From Chromobotia macracanthus (Eukaryota; Chordata; Actinopteri; Cypriniformes; Botiidae): a stretch of 64,000 nt of DNA. Within the stretch, counting starts at the first letter, position 1. Each line of letters opens with the position of its first letter. Positions 43,401-51,480 of the stretch are shown piece after piece. A model generated the notes under the pieces. It saw only the letters and a program-made list of their open reading frames with translations. It was not told where the DNA came from and did no database searches. Made by a program: the position numbers and the translations under genes. The stretch spans positions 3,862,001 through 3,926,000 of the forward strand of contig JAZGTH010000068.1 of the NCBI GenBank assembly GCA_036877525.1. Reading direction: 5' to 3'.

Positions 43401-46400
43401 GTGTTTAGCTCATATCTTGGTCAAGCTTGGCCAAGCAAGGAAGAAACTGTCGTAAATGTTCCCCAATAAGATTTCAATTGACTTTGACAGAATGGTGCTG
43501 CATGACCAATTTGCTGTAATAATACAGTCTTTGGCGGCACAAGCGGCTTTCAGCAAAAGAACTTGGCAAGTAAACTCTAGTGTTTTGCCAATATGGCTAT
43601 TGCAAACATAAAATTAAGTGGCATCCTCAGGTGACAGCAACAGTGTTGTTTTATACAAAGTTCTGTTTGAGCACAGCTCTCAGTTAATTTCTCTGACCAT
43701 ATTACAATACGACAAGCTTACAGACTGTGGCTGTCAATCATTTCAATGCCATTAATACATGATATGCTGATTTATTGACCAAGGTGGAGATCATTCCAAG
43801 ACATAACATTATTTTTGCAGATAAATACATCAAATGGATAAAAAGTGCCCATTGTTTTGTTTATATTTCTTATTATTGTTTAATAAAAATATAAGAATTT
43901 AAGTAAGTAAAATGAGAGGAGATAACTGCATGTGACTGAAATCTCTCTTCTGAAATCTTTCTCAGTTTTACTGCTTCAATTTATCTTCTGAAGGATTAAA
44001 GAAATGGAGGAGAATAAAAGACCTTTTTCTTTTGGGTATAATATATGTCATGCCAGATCTCAAACAGTCGATTAGCAGTTCTTAAATGTTACAGCCACAT
44101 TTTTAAAGTGCAATACTTTTGGATTTAACCAAATCATCTAACAAAATGTGTAGGGAAAAAGATCTTTTCTTTTTTTGGTCAATGTATGAAGTGAAAAAAT
44201 AAGTGTTGCTTCTCAAATGAATGTATCTGAAATCCTAAAACGTCTTACTGTTTGTGCAAAAACAACTAATTGTCAATTTGACTCATTGTTCAGGGACATA
44301 TGGCTGTTAAGGTGATTATAATCATTAATTGTACAATACATTTAAAGTCCTCTTAAGAAAGGCTCAAATACAGCACAACCACTTCCAAATATATATGAAT
44401 ATATAAAAATTATATAAAACAACATTTTGTATCTGAATACCGCTCTGTATCGTAGTATACATTATTGCAAACATATTATTGCAATAAATAAGATACGGCC
44501 CTCTTAAAAATCTAGTAAGTAGTTATCTACATTATGTTAGTATCTTGTGGCATAGGTAGCTAATATCAAACAGCCACTTGACTGTATTTTAACTATATTC
44601 TGTGGCGTTTAAGAACAGACTGGCCTGTTGCACTAATAACTCTGAAAACATGAGATAAGCACTTGAACAGGTGGCACGTTTAATGAAACAAATTCATGAC
44701 ATAAGTAAAAAAAGGCTCTAGAGTTCTGAGGGCACTTGGGCAGTCAGCAGTGGGCAATGTCAATGAAGCTTGGAATGAGACATCGTGGGCACATCGTATC
44801 GTTGACGAGAGCAAGTGTGACGTGGTCAGATGTGGTTGACGAGCAGAGCAGAGCAGCGTTAAGGGGACACTCCAGTGAGTCACCCAATCAGACGCAGCAG
44901 CAGTGCTGACACATCCTATAAGGAGCATGGGGTGAACAGGGCTCACTGCACACAATGTGCTATAGGACACGGTTGACGCCGCGCGACCCTTGGGCGCTGT
45001 GTTACAACTGCTGGAGAGGATAGAACCTCCCTCTGGGAATATATGCGATTTCATAACCTTCACCCTCTGCTACAGAACATGATGATAACTCATGAATGTT
45101 AACTCAGGAATGTCTCACAGTATTCTGCTGTCCTCAATAACCTGCACGTGCACCTTTAAGTTACCTTACTCCTATCTTGGCATAGATAGATGGTTTAACA
45201 TATGGTCACTGTCACCTCCACACACAAATGTTAATATCTCTATAATTTCTGACATAGTCAGAGAACGGACGGCAAATCATATTTATACAGTTTCTCAGAG
45301 GTGGAGATAACAATAACAAGGATATGCAGAAATATATGTATGCGTACTGGTAAATGTGGTTTACAAGGTTTACACAAATGTGTATAATGAATTGAACTTG
45401 TGTATAACAATGTAAACATGGTTTACGGGGACACTGTGTCCTCATAAACCAAATGGATTAAAAACATACTAAATGGTGTTTTCATTTTAATTAAAAACTG
45501 CCAAGAGTTTTCTGTGAGAGTGAGGTTTGGGAGTGGGGTTAGGGGAAGTGGGCAGAAAGTTTGATTAGCTAAACATAAAAATCATTATACATTTATGGAG
45601 AGTCCCTGTAAACCACATATATGAGTGTATGCGTGTGTGTTTGTGTAATATCTGTGTGTATATTTATGTATGTATGTTTATGTAATAAGAGGTTAATTGA
45701 GTCTGAATCATTGAGTTAGAATTGTGTGTGAATAAACAAAGACAAACATTATTTCTCCATTACAACCCCAGTGTTTGCTGGTCAAATCTATGTGTGATAT
45801 ATTTTCACTGGCAAACAAATAAGGCTCATAACTAAATCAAAGAGACAATGCAAATAGTGATCAGAACTTTTCATGCTTGTCTGGGTAAAACTCTACATGA
45901 AGTGCTGTGTGGTTGTTAAGGCGTTGCTAGGTCCTTGCTTTAGGGTGTTATGGGTGATTTCTAGATCATTCATCTGTTTAGCATAAACTGTGTGGGATGA
46001 GTAAAGTACCAAAGTTTAAAACTTACGGTTAGGGGTTTAGAAATAATCATCAAAACTTTAATAAACTAACTACGACCAATAGAAAAAATGCTTAAAATGC
46101 TCGCCTTTAGGTACGGACACAATACACTATTCGCTCTGTTGAATTCCATTCTGCGAATGCGGCAGATCAGTAATGCAAGCTAATACTAATAAAGTTCCAA
46201 AGTTCAATTTTGGTGAACTCTGACCTGTGAATGCGCATCACATAAAGATGTGACGGGTACAAGATCGATACATCATGGTGTGACCTTTTCAGATGGATAA
46301 TAGCAGTATCGCACAATCCCGTTTTAGACAGCACAGCTTTAAAATAATAAAAACAAAAGTAGCATTGCAAGCACGTTGGAATCCATGTGTGAATAAAAAA

Positions 46401-49400
46401 CAAAACACTTTGGTGTGTGTTATCATATCTGGTTGCTGTTCGTATTCGTAGAGGTCTCTGTAGAATGTTTGCATGCTGAAAGTTTAAAGGGGCACCTCAC
46501 CGCTTCACTGCCAATGCAATAGAGCGACAAGAAAGAAAACTGAACTCAGTGCTGCCTGGCTAGAGAAAACAGAAAAAGGCTGTTGTCTTCCTTTATTCCA
46601 AATAGACAGGAAAATTGGTGGACATACAAATATGCATAAGTATTTTTCATAAAGGGCCTGGGGCTTTCAAAAGCCTGGCAGACTACTGGTGACAAATAAA
46701 CATGGATTTTTTGGTCCAGGTAACATGGACAAAGAGTAAACATTATTCACTTATACTGCAGATATTCTAACAATACAAAGTGGGCTGAGAACTGGAAACT
46801 TTTAACTTTAAACACATTTTATGCATCATATTCTGATTACTATTTTAATCAGAGCAAAACAAACAAACTATTTTCTGTTTTCCTTCAATACAACAAATCT
46901 CTTGAAACAGTTTATTTAGACTTGTGTTGTTACCTCCTGGGAAGAAAATGACTGAATGGTGCCACTGGCATATTCTTCACAACAGCTGGTTGCTGAAAGC
47001 TGATCGTTACCGTTCCAATTTTGCCAGTTTAATTTAAAAGATGTTGAAATGCTAATAAGATACTTGCAACATGCTCGTGTTGCCTCAGCAGCTCTGACGT
47101 AGCCCATGGGCAGACCAACATTTTTACCATTTTGCAGTTTTACATTTACAACATGCTGTCTTTATCATAATCTTAATTTTTAAAGGCAGGACGGAAATAC
47201 ACCAATGACGGTTTATAATGATCTGATGGTTAAAGTTGTTGATTCAAAATAAAATATTTCTTGGTGATTAATCCCTTAATGTATGATCTCTATAAATAAC
47301 AGATGAAAACCATCAAATGTCTTTAAAAAGTTGAAGGAAATGAGCAGAATCTGATGATGGGTAGGAAAGTGAGATGGGGGGAAACTTCAGCTGAGCTTAA
47401 TTCATATTTAAAGACTTTCTTTATTACATCTTTAATAGCCTTTTTTGTTGGTATCTCTCAACTTTTGGCTCCCAGCACAGTTTAATTCACCTCCCATTGA
47501 GTCGTGTGGCTCAGGGGGTCTCAACTTCAGACTTTCTTTCTCATCTCCTCTCCCCTCGCCTGAGCTTTTATTGCTCTTCAGCTTTTCCTTGGAGAATTAA
47601 TGCCACCATATTGGACCAAAAAAAATCGTCAGTACGAGTGCATTAAAGTAGGAGGTCAGAGAGATTTACTGTTTGGAGTTTAATATCGAGGCAAACAGAA
47701 GAAATAAACTACCGCAGATTAAATTTCATTGGTTTTAGATTGGCAAAAAATTATTAAATCTGATGAAAGAGAATGAAAGAGAAATACGAAAATTTGTTCT
47801 GCACAAAATCAATCAGGTTGATGGGCTGTATTCAAGAAATGCTCCATTATGAAAAGCAATTCCAAACTAGTGATAATTCCCTGCATATGCCATAACGTTA
47901 AAAGGGATTTAAAATTAGAAAATGGATTATTATTGAAGTGACAGACAGCAATGTACTTTGTCTCCAAGCTTTTCTGTTACAGGCTGTATGACATAAGATA
48001 TTGATGTGATCAAAAGGAGGACTTACTTTGAAAAGAATCAGTAAATGCAGAAAAAGATACAACATTAAATTGAAATCTAAAAACGTGTAGTGTTAAATTT
48101 AATTAATGTAATTAAATCTGAATGTGCAATAATGCAAAACAATAATGAAAAATGTTTTGCACATTACAAACGTACAGTGTGGTGACCTATACTGGCTGTC
48201 AAACGCTACTGCCAACTGCTCCACATGTTCACAATACACACAGAACTAAACTTTTCCCTAGTCGGATAACGCACAATGAACCATCTCTGCTAGGTTACAC
48301 CACTGCCCTGCCTGCTCCCTTTTGGGTTAATGAGTTATCGAAGCCTAATTAATTCATGGTGAATTTCTAAATTGAAGTCTGTGAGTTTCCATTACAATTA
48401 TACCGACTCTGTTTATAAAGAGCTTCTTCGATATGCCTCAAAGAGCAGCTAATATCCTACTTCCCCTCCTATTTCTTTCATCTGGGGAGAAAAAGCTAAT
48501 TTTCCTCCACCTTTAAGGATTTAAATAATAATTTCACTACACACAGACCCTAACTCTCCCGTTAACAATGAGAAATAAAATGAAAACACACAGGTCAAAT
48601 GAGAAAAGGCATGCCTCATATCCTCTTGGATCTAATTTGTCAAGAACTGGGTCAAGCTCATGAGAAATTTAATTTGAACACATGTCAATTAATTCACATT
48701 ATGTCTTTATTTTGAAAAGCAGAATCCTTCTCGTAATCTATTAAAGTCTGCCATGCCACCAGAGATTAATCAACATCCTGAGGGATTTGTCTCGTCTCTA
48801 AGAAACCAGGTTTTATCTTATAATTCATGAGGTTTTTCAACTCTGATGTCCGTATACATTTGAAACAAAAACAGGAAGCACAGGAACAAAGCTTTTAAAA
48901 AGTAACATTGCAAATGCGCTGCTATGCAGAAATAAATTGTTAGGAATTTTCCTAGGAACCTGAATATTTAACTCTATGAAGAATAAAGAAGCACTTACTT
49001 GAGTGTAAACTGCTCTATGGTTGAATTCGGGACCAAGAACAGGTAGATGTTGAGGGTCTCTCCTGGCTTTAATGGCCTCTCTGGCAACCTCAGGAAGAGG
49101 TTCTTGTCAAGCTGTTTGTCTACCACGAGTTGTTCCTGGCTGGGCTGGTATAAACTGATGCTCCCAATACGTAGAAGGGGTTGCTGGGACGAGCCCTCCC
49201 CTCTGGAAGCCCCTCCTCGACGAGGATAACTCTCCCCGCACTCGTCGTTGCTGTCTGGATCGTGGAGGGTATAGTAAAGCTCCACTTGAAGGGTCTCCCC
49301 ACTCAGCTCAAGCCCATCTGTCCCTGAGGACTTCCTGCGACCCAAAGGTGCTACATTGACATTAAACCACGTGGAAGGGAGCTCCAGCTGGGCCAAACAC

Positions 49401-51108
49401 TGTGCCAGAGTCCCCTGAAGCCTGCAGGACGTTTTGATTTCCCGAACATCTCTGAAAGCATGTAGCCTCACACATGGAAGCTTGTCCTGAATCTTGAAGT
49501 CATCCCAGTCTCGTCCTGCTATGTAGAACAGAACCTGAACCAAAGGGTTGCTAGCAAAAACCCTAGACTGTACAATAAAGGCCCGAACTTTCCAATTGAC
49601 CGTCAGCCTTCCAGGAATGTCCAAGGGACTTGATGGCTGCAGTAGGTCCTTAGACACTGTCTGGTCTTGGGTGAAAGGACCAAGGGAGATGTTAATAGCA
49701 GGTAGCTCCTTGGTCTGGAAGACCACAAAGTTCTCAGACCGCTGGAGAGGGTGCCCACGTGGACTGCCATTTGTTGGAACTCTGGTCTCCTGCAAAAAGA
49801 AGGCCAGCTGTGTGTTGGAGAGCTTGAAGTTGGCAGGGAGGTAAATTTCCGGTGGGCTGGAGGTGGCACTAGGAACAGGGACACTGAACAGGGCATCAGA
49901 ACTGGTAGGGGAAACTTTACCAGCAACTGCAGAGACACAAAGAGAAAAAGAAGGAATTCAGTTAAAACAAGCTGCTCTGAGAGGAGCTGATGACAGCCTG
50001 ATGGTTAGGCGTATGACAAAGCACTCTGCTAACACGATGGTTAAAACCCAGTAGATTCAGAAACTGTAACGTTTATGGATTTCTGCTCAACATTGTATGC
50101 ATAAGAAGGCATTTAACTCCATATAGGTTTAGGCGGGGAAGTCCCATGAGTTATTACACGTTAAGTTGATCTGGACAGAAAACAACTATAAAACTACAAG
50201 TAATAGAGTGAGTGCTTGATCAAAGTGAAATTATTACATAAAAAGGAATTCAGAAGCTTTGTTGTATCTGCTGGTGGCAGGGAAACGTGAACAATGGTTC
50301 TCTCAAATGACAGCTTGTTTTCTGTTTTATACCTCCGGAAGCTCAGTTGACTTCGACAAAAGATGCTGATTAATGGCATGCTAGAGGTTTACAACTGAAC
50401 AGTCCCAAATGACACTGAATCATCTTATTTCAAATTACGGGCAGGGAATTTGTGTTGTAAATATATCAGTTCAACAAGAGATGGCCCACGTTAACAGAGA
50501 TTCTCACTGTTTGCCTGAGTGGAGTGAGGTGGGATATTGAATAGCAAGCAGGATTTGTCCAATAACATATTGTACACAGAAGGTGTCATTGATCTCTATT
50601 TCTAGGTTCCTAAGATTAACTACCTAAGACTACATGCTCAATCGATTGCTCAGAAACTTCAATATGCCGATCATAATCTTCCTGTACTGGAGAAATATAG
50701 AGACACTTTTGCAGTAACCATTATATTTATACACAAAAATGACTTGTTGCTTATGTAGCTTAAAGCATGGTGCTTGCAACACCAAAGTCTTGAGTTCAAG
50801 TCCAGGCAACACACAAACTGATAAAATGTTTTCTTTAAATGTCACGTGGATAAAGCATCTACCACATGCATAAGTGTTAATGCAGACTAAAACAAAAGTA
50901 GTACAATAAATACCTCAAAGCAATGAAAACAGAGTAAACAAACAGAGTAGTAACCAAAAAATGTTATGTTACTTCCAAGCAAGCACTGTAGTTATATGCA
51001 CCCAATTCAGCAATGCAATCATCATGCAATACAGAGAAAACAGAACATACTTATCATAATGACAAAGCATAGTGAGCAGCAAATCCATGGCAAATCCACT
51101 TGTCCCAT
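1588..51108 (-). CDS. tmem132e: tmem132e gene, eight coding exons, 3' end outside window
   Basis: This is the gene-level entry; its exons are listed separately. The joined exons give 713 codons with no frame break and consistent phases (1, 2, 2, 0, 0, 2, 0, 0 at the ends of exons 1-8). The protein resembles human TMEM132E more than the A-D paralogues as I recall them. Examples are FVVFQTKELP, LDIP-RLTVNWKVRAFIV, LQLDFEMENFTSQSV, GKE-RGSMNARV, KGWRVPILPDRR and RGCTLQYQ. TMEM132 proteins are single-pass type I membrane proteins with cohesin-like and Ig-like extracellular domains, thought to act in neural adhesion. Human TMEM132E is linked to recessive deafness (DFNB99). The family is about 1,000 residues long, so roughly 270-300 residues, including the membrane helix and tail, are missing to the left. 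Family assignment is near certain; the E paralogue is very likely. Which duplicate copy it is, if the genome has two, cannot be told. Confidence 0.95.
1783..4761 (-). other. tmem132e: Intron 7 of tmem132e
   Basis: The intron is 2,979 bp with gt-ag borders on the minus strand. It contains a SINE tail fragment near 2334-2395 and a short GA-rich run near 3368-3402. I see nothing else to annotate. Short open frames around 3161-3467 and 3492-3779 have no recognisable protein. Confidence 0.85.
2334..2395 (-). mobile_element. SINE 3' tail fragment
   Basis: On the plus strand it reads ACATTTACATTTAGTCCTTT followed by AGCAGATGCTTTTATCTAAA. This is the reverse complement of the common fish SINE tail. 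The tRNA-like head is not visible, so it is a truncated copy inside intron 7. Confidence 0.65.
4762..5038 (-). CDS. tmem132e: tmem132e exon 7
   Basis: The exon is 277 nt. It completes codon 556 and encodes residues 557-648, ending on a codon boundary. It opens with an acidic run, DSDDDDEDD (about residues 561-569), then SRGCTLQYQRAQVKVLTQF and HTTSTEGTNQMITMLGP. The acidic stretch followed by RGCTLQYQ is at the same place as the Glu/Asp-rich loop of human TMEM132E. It is probably an exposed linker between two Ig-like domains. The acceptor is tcatctcctcag. The donor AAG|gtagaa is weaker than its neighbours. A 99-codon open frame on the plus strand over the same bases is an antisense shadow of this exon. 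Confidence 0.95.
5039..8830 (-). other. tmem132e: Intron 6 of tmem132e
   Basis: The intron is 3,792 bp. It holds an interspersed repeat copy (5688-6000), a short GA run near 6288-6301, an AACGTTCT-type palindromic repeat near 7228-7345 and a repeat-like segment with a G/C-run hairpin near 8540-8720. No coding exon is seen. Confidence 0.85.
5688..6000 (+). repeat. Two-copy interspersed repeat, copy 1
   Basis: Begins GTAGGGCAGGTC. The block at 5737-5764 (CCCTCCCTTCAGAGTGCTCT at its core) matches 33709-33736 at 27 of 28 bases. A second shared block, CACTTTACTT followed by GGATGTGA, lies near 5952-5985. Confidence 0.7.
8831..9036 (-). CDS. tmem132e: tmem132e exon 6
   Basis: The exon is 206 nt, residues 488-555 plus the first two bases of codon 556. 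The acceptor is ctccccaacag and the donor AG|gtaaga. The peptide starts VSMNCDYVFVNGKETRGSMN and continues through SAPLELTVWVPKLPL and ELSDNRLSFIKGWRVPILPDR. The CDYVFV-GKE and LTVWVPKLPL-ELSD blocks are hallmarks of the whole family. RGSMNARV and RVPILPDRR point to the E paralogue, since as I recall B, C and D carry GKV or KSKV and RVPIV there. This part is an Ig-like (BIG2-type) domain region in published models. Confidence 0.95.
9037..14493 (-). other. tmem132e: Intron 5 of tmem132e
   Basis: The intron is 5,457 bp. It contains a repeat built on AATCG/TTAAT-type words (9150-9270) and a small tandem duplication of about 14 bp near 11267-11297. A GC-richer stretch of unique-looking sequence lies at about 13100-13320. 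The longest open frames (11668-12027 and 13432-13797) have no recognisable domain and no splice support. Confidence 0.85.
9150..9270 (+). repeat. TTAATCG/ATTAAT-type dispersed repeat
   Basis: GTGCTGTCAATCGGATAAAA is followed by AATTTAATCACAATTAATTG and GAAAAGCCCCTAAATGAAGA. A related copy lies at 61960-62075, sharing AAAGCCCC-TAATGAAGATA. It resembles the cyprinid TGTCAATCGATTAA family. Confidence 0.45.
14494..14637 (-). CDS. tmem132e: tmem132e exon 5
   Basis: The exon is 144 nt, exactly 48 codons (residues 440-487), with both ends on codon boundaries, so skipping it would keep the frame. The peptide begins DTEIINTAVLTGRTVAIPVK and ends CESFNEEIVK. The human protein has DTEIINTAILTGRTVAIPVKV at the same place, which makes this one of the most conserved segments of the family. 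The acceptor is catatccag and the donor AAG|gtacgt. The polypyrimidine tract of the acceptor is provided by a CT microsatellite (see the separate entry). The reading frame continues in both directions without conflict. Confidence 0.95.
14649..14688 (+). repeat. GA microsatellite at intron 4 acceptor
   Basis: A 40-bp GA run, interrupted twice by AAA, begins 12 bases upstream of exon 5. On the transcribed strand it is a CT-only tract directly before tgtcatatccag, so it forms the polypyrimidine tract of the splice acceptor. Confidence 0.95.
16380..16805. repeat. Palindromic ACCATGGT-type repeat cluster
   Basis: Words such as TACCACGGTA, CATGGTACT, ATATTACCATG, ATTACCATGG and CATGGTAAT recur irregularly over about 420 bp. 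A long hairpin closes the cluster at 16754-16794. It is degenerate, not a clean tandem array. Confidence 0.6.
18330..18545 (+). repeat. Three-copy interspersed repeat, copy A
   Basis: Carries AGGGACTGTCCATAAGG, CCATTTGGTTTATGAGGAC, CATAAACCATGTTTACC and GTCCTCGTAAAC in the same order as copies B and C. The C-rich middle block seen in the other copies is missing. Confidence 0.6.
20561..20753 (-). CDS. tmem132e: tmem132e exon 4
   Basis: The exon is 193 nt. It completes codon 375 and encodes residues 376-439, ending on a codon boundary. The acceptor is tttaattcag and the donor ATG|gtaaga. The peptide includes IEIMQLDFEMENFTSQSV, then RRINWNIDYRG, VVTELTVVQKDIQAI and IPLSM. LDFEMENFTSQSV with RRI-W-IDYRG is one of the clearest matches to human TMEM132E in the window. 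It contains an N-glycosylation sequon, NFT, at residue 392. It belongs to the central ectodomain described as cohesin-like in the published family analysis. Nothing is broken or unusual here. Confidence 0.95.
23468..23501. repeat. TA microsatellite
   Basis: A perfect (AT)17 run in intron 3. Confidence 0.97.
24185..24380. mobile_element. Probable MITE fragment
   Basis: Contains ATCCCACAATGCAATGCGCT and TTATCTAATACAACGCCAA, words that I recall from the interior of cyprinid MITEs. No matching terminal repeats are visible, so the borders are uncertain. Confidence 0.35.
24758..24895 (-). CDS. tmem132e: tmem132e exon 3
   Basis: The exon is 138 nt. It completes codon 329, encodes residues 330-374 and begins codon 375. 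The acceptor is ttcttcaacag and the donor gtaaga. The peptide starts VKAKKGVNLLSTKSKS and continues NQWKVEWDVQSGAKHS, which lines up with the human E segment that runs VKAKKGV, LGTKSRSGQWHV and LTGAKHSTAT. It is a beta-rich part of the ectodomain that follows directly on the end of the N-terminal domain. The end, SKIKGIP, is less conserved. The exon is separated from exon 2 by a 24-kb intron, the largest in the window. Confidence 0.94.
27996..28039 (+). repeat. Pyrimidine-only tract
   Basis: 44 bases of only C and T, mostly CT units with TTT and CCC breaks, in intron 2. It lies on the non-transcribed strand of tmem132e, so the transcript carries a purine run. Confidence 0.9.
30330..30690. mobile_element. 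MITE-like element with terminal inverted repeats
   Basis: The left end reads GACTGTGTCCCAATTT. The reverse complement of the right end reads GGTTGTGTCCTAATT, so TGTGTCC-AATT is a shared inverted terminus. Inside are CATACT and AAAGTATGTACTTTT words, typical of an abundant cyprinid non-autonomous DNA transposon. It is about 360 bp, has no coding capacity, and lies in intron 2. Confidence 0.65.
33668..33835 (+). repeat. Two-copy interspersed repeat, copy 2
   Basis: Begins GTAGGGTAGGCA and carries the 28-base block shared with copy 1. It is shorter than copy 1 because about 140 bp between the two shared blocks are absent. Confidence 0.7.
34449..34475 (+). repeat. TG microsatellite
   Basis: A perfect TG run of about 13 units in intron 2. 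Confidence 0.95.
39110..39335 (+). repeat. Three-copy interspersed repeat, copy B
   Basis: Contains TAATCAAATTTTCTGTCCC, CTAACCCACACCTAAACCTA, AATTTAGTATG and AATGGTTTATAAAG. The 27 bases at 39297-39323 are identical, in reverse complement, to 45400-45426 of copy C. Confidence 0.7.
42040..42140 (+). mobile_element. Fragment of a common cyprinid repeat
   Basis: It starts TTTAAAGGGATGGTTTCCCA and continues AAAATGAAAACTTACCCACA, then TTCTAAACCTGTATTTTTGT. This is a diverged form of the AAAGGGATAGTTCACCCAAA family that is very frequent in carp-like fish. Only one end is recognisable. Confidence 0.5.
44690..45065 (-). repeat. GC-richer repeat-like block in intron 2
   Basis: This block has more G+C and more CpG than its flanks. 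On the minus strand it contains CGTCAACGATACGATGTG and GATGTCTCATTCC. These look like decayed forms of a cyprinid repeat with CGTCAACGACACGACGTCTC-type words. A 127-codon open frame runs through it, but the protein shows no known domain. I call it a probable repeat fragment with low confidence. Confidence 0.35.
45390..45640 (-). repeat. Three-copy interspersed repeat, copy C
   Basis: This is the reverse-oriented partner of copy B, with the same block order on the minus strand: a TCCCTGTAAACC-type edge in reverse, AATCAAACTTTCTGCCC, CTAACCCCACTCCCAAACC, CCATTTAGTATG and GGTTTATGAGGACAC. It contains the 27-base exact match to copy B. Confidence 0.7.
48999..49926 (-). CDS. tmem132e: tmem132e exon 2: N-terminal ectodomain
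   Basis: This is the largest exon: 928 nt, protein residues 20-329. The acceptor is a pyrimidine-rich tttgtgtctctgcag and the donor is gtaagt. It covers the TMEM132 N-terminal domain. It holds the early block LSNTQLAFFLQE, the family-typical VLFYIAGRDWDDF and LPCVRLHAFRD, a Cys set (LPC, TSC, AQC, NDEC), and the closing LRIGSISLYQ and PLKPGETLNIYLF segments. Predicted N-glycosylation sequons are NGS at residue 72, NIS at 98 and NST at 320. The stretch between the first hydrophobic residues and IYLPANF (about residues 23-46) is Ser/Thr/Pro-rich and looks like a variable linker after the signal peptide. The match to the human E paralogue is strong in the block that includes VVFQTKELP and VNWKVRAFIV. 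No frameshift or internal stop is seen. Confidence 0.96.
49927..51050 (-). other. tmem132e: Intron 1 of tmem132e
   Basis: The intron is 1,124 bp between the signal-peptide exon and the large exon 2. The donor is gtatgt and the acceptor tctctgcag. It carries a tRNA-Ala-like SINE at 50744-50882, about 170 bp from exon 1. Confidence 0.8.
50744..50882 (+). mobile_element. tRNA-Ala-like SINE, full-length-looking
   Basis: A head with a B-box-like GAGTTCAAGTCC is followed by a tail that reads TGGATAAAGCATCTACCACA and then TGCATAAGTG. That is a diverged form of the fish SINE tail TTTGGATAAAAGCGTCTGC. The anticodon arm can be folded as TGGTG-CTTGCAA-CACCA, with TGC (Ala) in the loop. It has decayed and lies in intron 1 of tmem132e. 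The family is known from cyprinids; I give no formal family name. Confidence 0.75.
51051..51108 (-). CDS. tmem132e: tmem132e exon 1 (coding part): signal peptide
   Basis: The ATG is at 51108-51106 and encodes MGQVDLPWICCSLCFVIMI, then one base (A) before a good donor, gtatgt. Joined to TT at the start of exon 2 it makes Ile, giving a hydrophobic core of LPWICCSLCFVIMIIA followed by GKVSPTSS. This is the layout of a cleavable signal peptide, with a likely cut near the A-G-K junction, and a secreted N-terminus is what this family needs. The start context is favourable, with G at -3 and G at +4. An in-frame stop (TAG, 51135-51133) lies upstream, so this ATG is the first possible in-frame start on an unspliced leader. 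The exon is too short to be found by ORF length. Its phase matches exon 2 and the other frames run into stops, which supports the call. An alternative distant first exon cannot be excluded. Confidence 0.82.
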
Positions 51109-51127
51109 ATCCAACAAAGCTTTGCAT
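51051..51127 (-). promoter_or_regulatory. Short upstream ORF overlapping the start codon (exon 1 part)
   Basis: An ATG at 51127-51125 lies 19 nt upstream of the predicted start in another frame. Its context is weak, with T at -3 and C at +4. Its frame runs through the main ATG, across the exon 1/exon 2 junction, and stops at TAA inside exon 2 after 28 codons. If the 5' UTR includes this base, the uORF could lower translation of the main frame. Confidence 0.4.
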
Positions 51128-51480
51128 TTAAGCTAAGTGCACACAAAACCAGGCTTAGCGCAAACTTTGGAAACCTGAGTCTCAAATATCTCAAAACTTA
51201 GAAGCACATGAGCGGTATCGTCTCAGTAGTAATCCAGAACCTGCTCAAAGATCTAAGACAGACTGCTCTCTCTAACCTGTTGGGAAGCTTTAAAGATACC
51301 TCCTGCCCTACAGCATGATCGGAGTGAGTCCATCTCTTCTCAGCAGTTCCTGTTTAAATGTGACTCCGCCTAGAGGATCCTGTTCCCTCCTTACTGCCCC
51401 AGACAAAGGCCAAACACCGCCCTGTCTCACCACACCTCACCCCAAACTGTGATAAACTCATTAGCTTTTATTCACAGCCA
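51109..51480 (-). promoter_or_regulatory. tmem132e: Probable 5' UTR and core promoter of tmem132e
   Basis: This is the minus-strand region directly upstream of the start codon. An ATAAAAGC word at 51471-51464 could act as a TATA-like element, which would put transcription start roughly 30 bp downstream, near 51435, and give a 5' UTR of about 325 nt. The stretch 51360-51450 is richer in G+C than its surroundings. There is no clear CpG island. Further non-coding first exons upstream are possible. Confidence is low, because no transcript evidence can be seen in sequence alone. Confidence 0.35.

Larger units (their letters stand above)
24896..48998 (-). other. tmem132e: Intron 2 of tmem132e (24.1 kb)
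   Basis: The intron is 24,103 bp, the largest in the window. It holds a MITE (30330-30690), interspersed repeats (33668-33835, 39110-39335, 42040-42140, 45390-45640), a GC-richer repeat-like block (44690-45065), a TG microsatellite (34449-34475) and a pyrimidine run (27996-28039). Open frames up to 127 codons occur, but none shows a known domain, plausible codon use or conserved splice borders. I see no second gene nested here on either strand. Confidence 0.8.

Noticed and set aside
49603..49938. A 111-codon minus-strand frame over exon 2
   Set aside because: Alternate frame of exon 2. The TMEM132 frame fits homology and splice phases.
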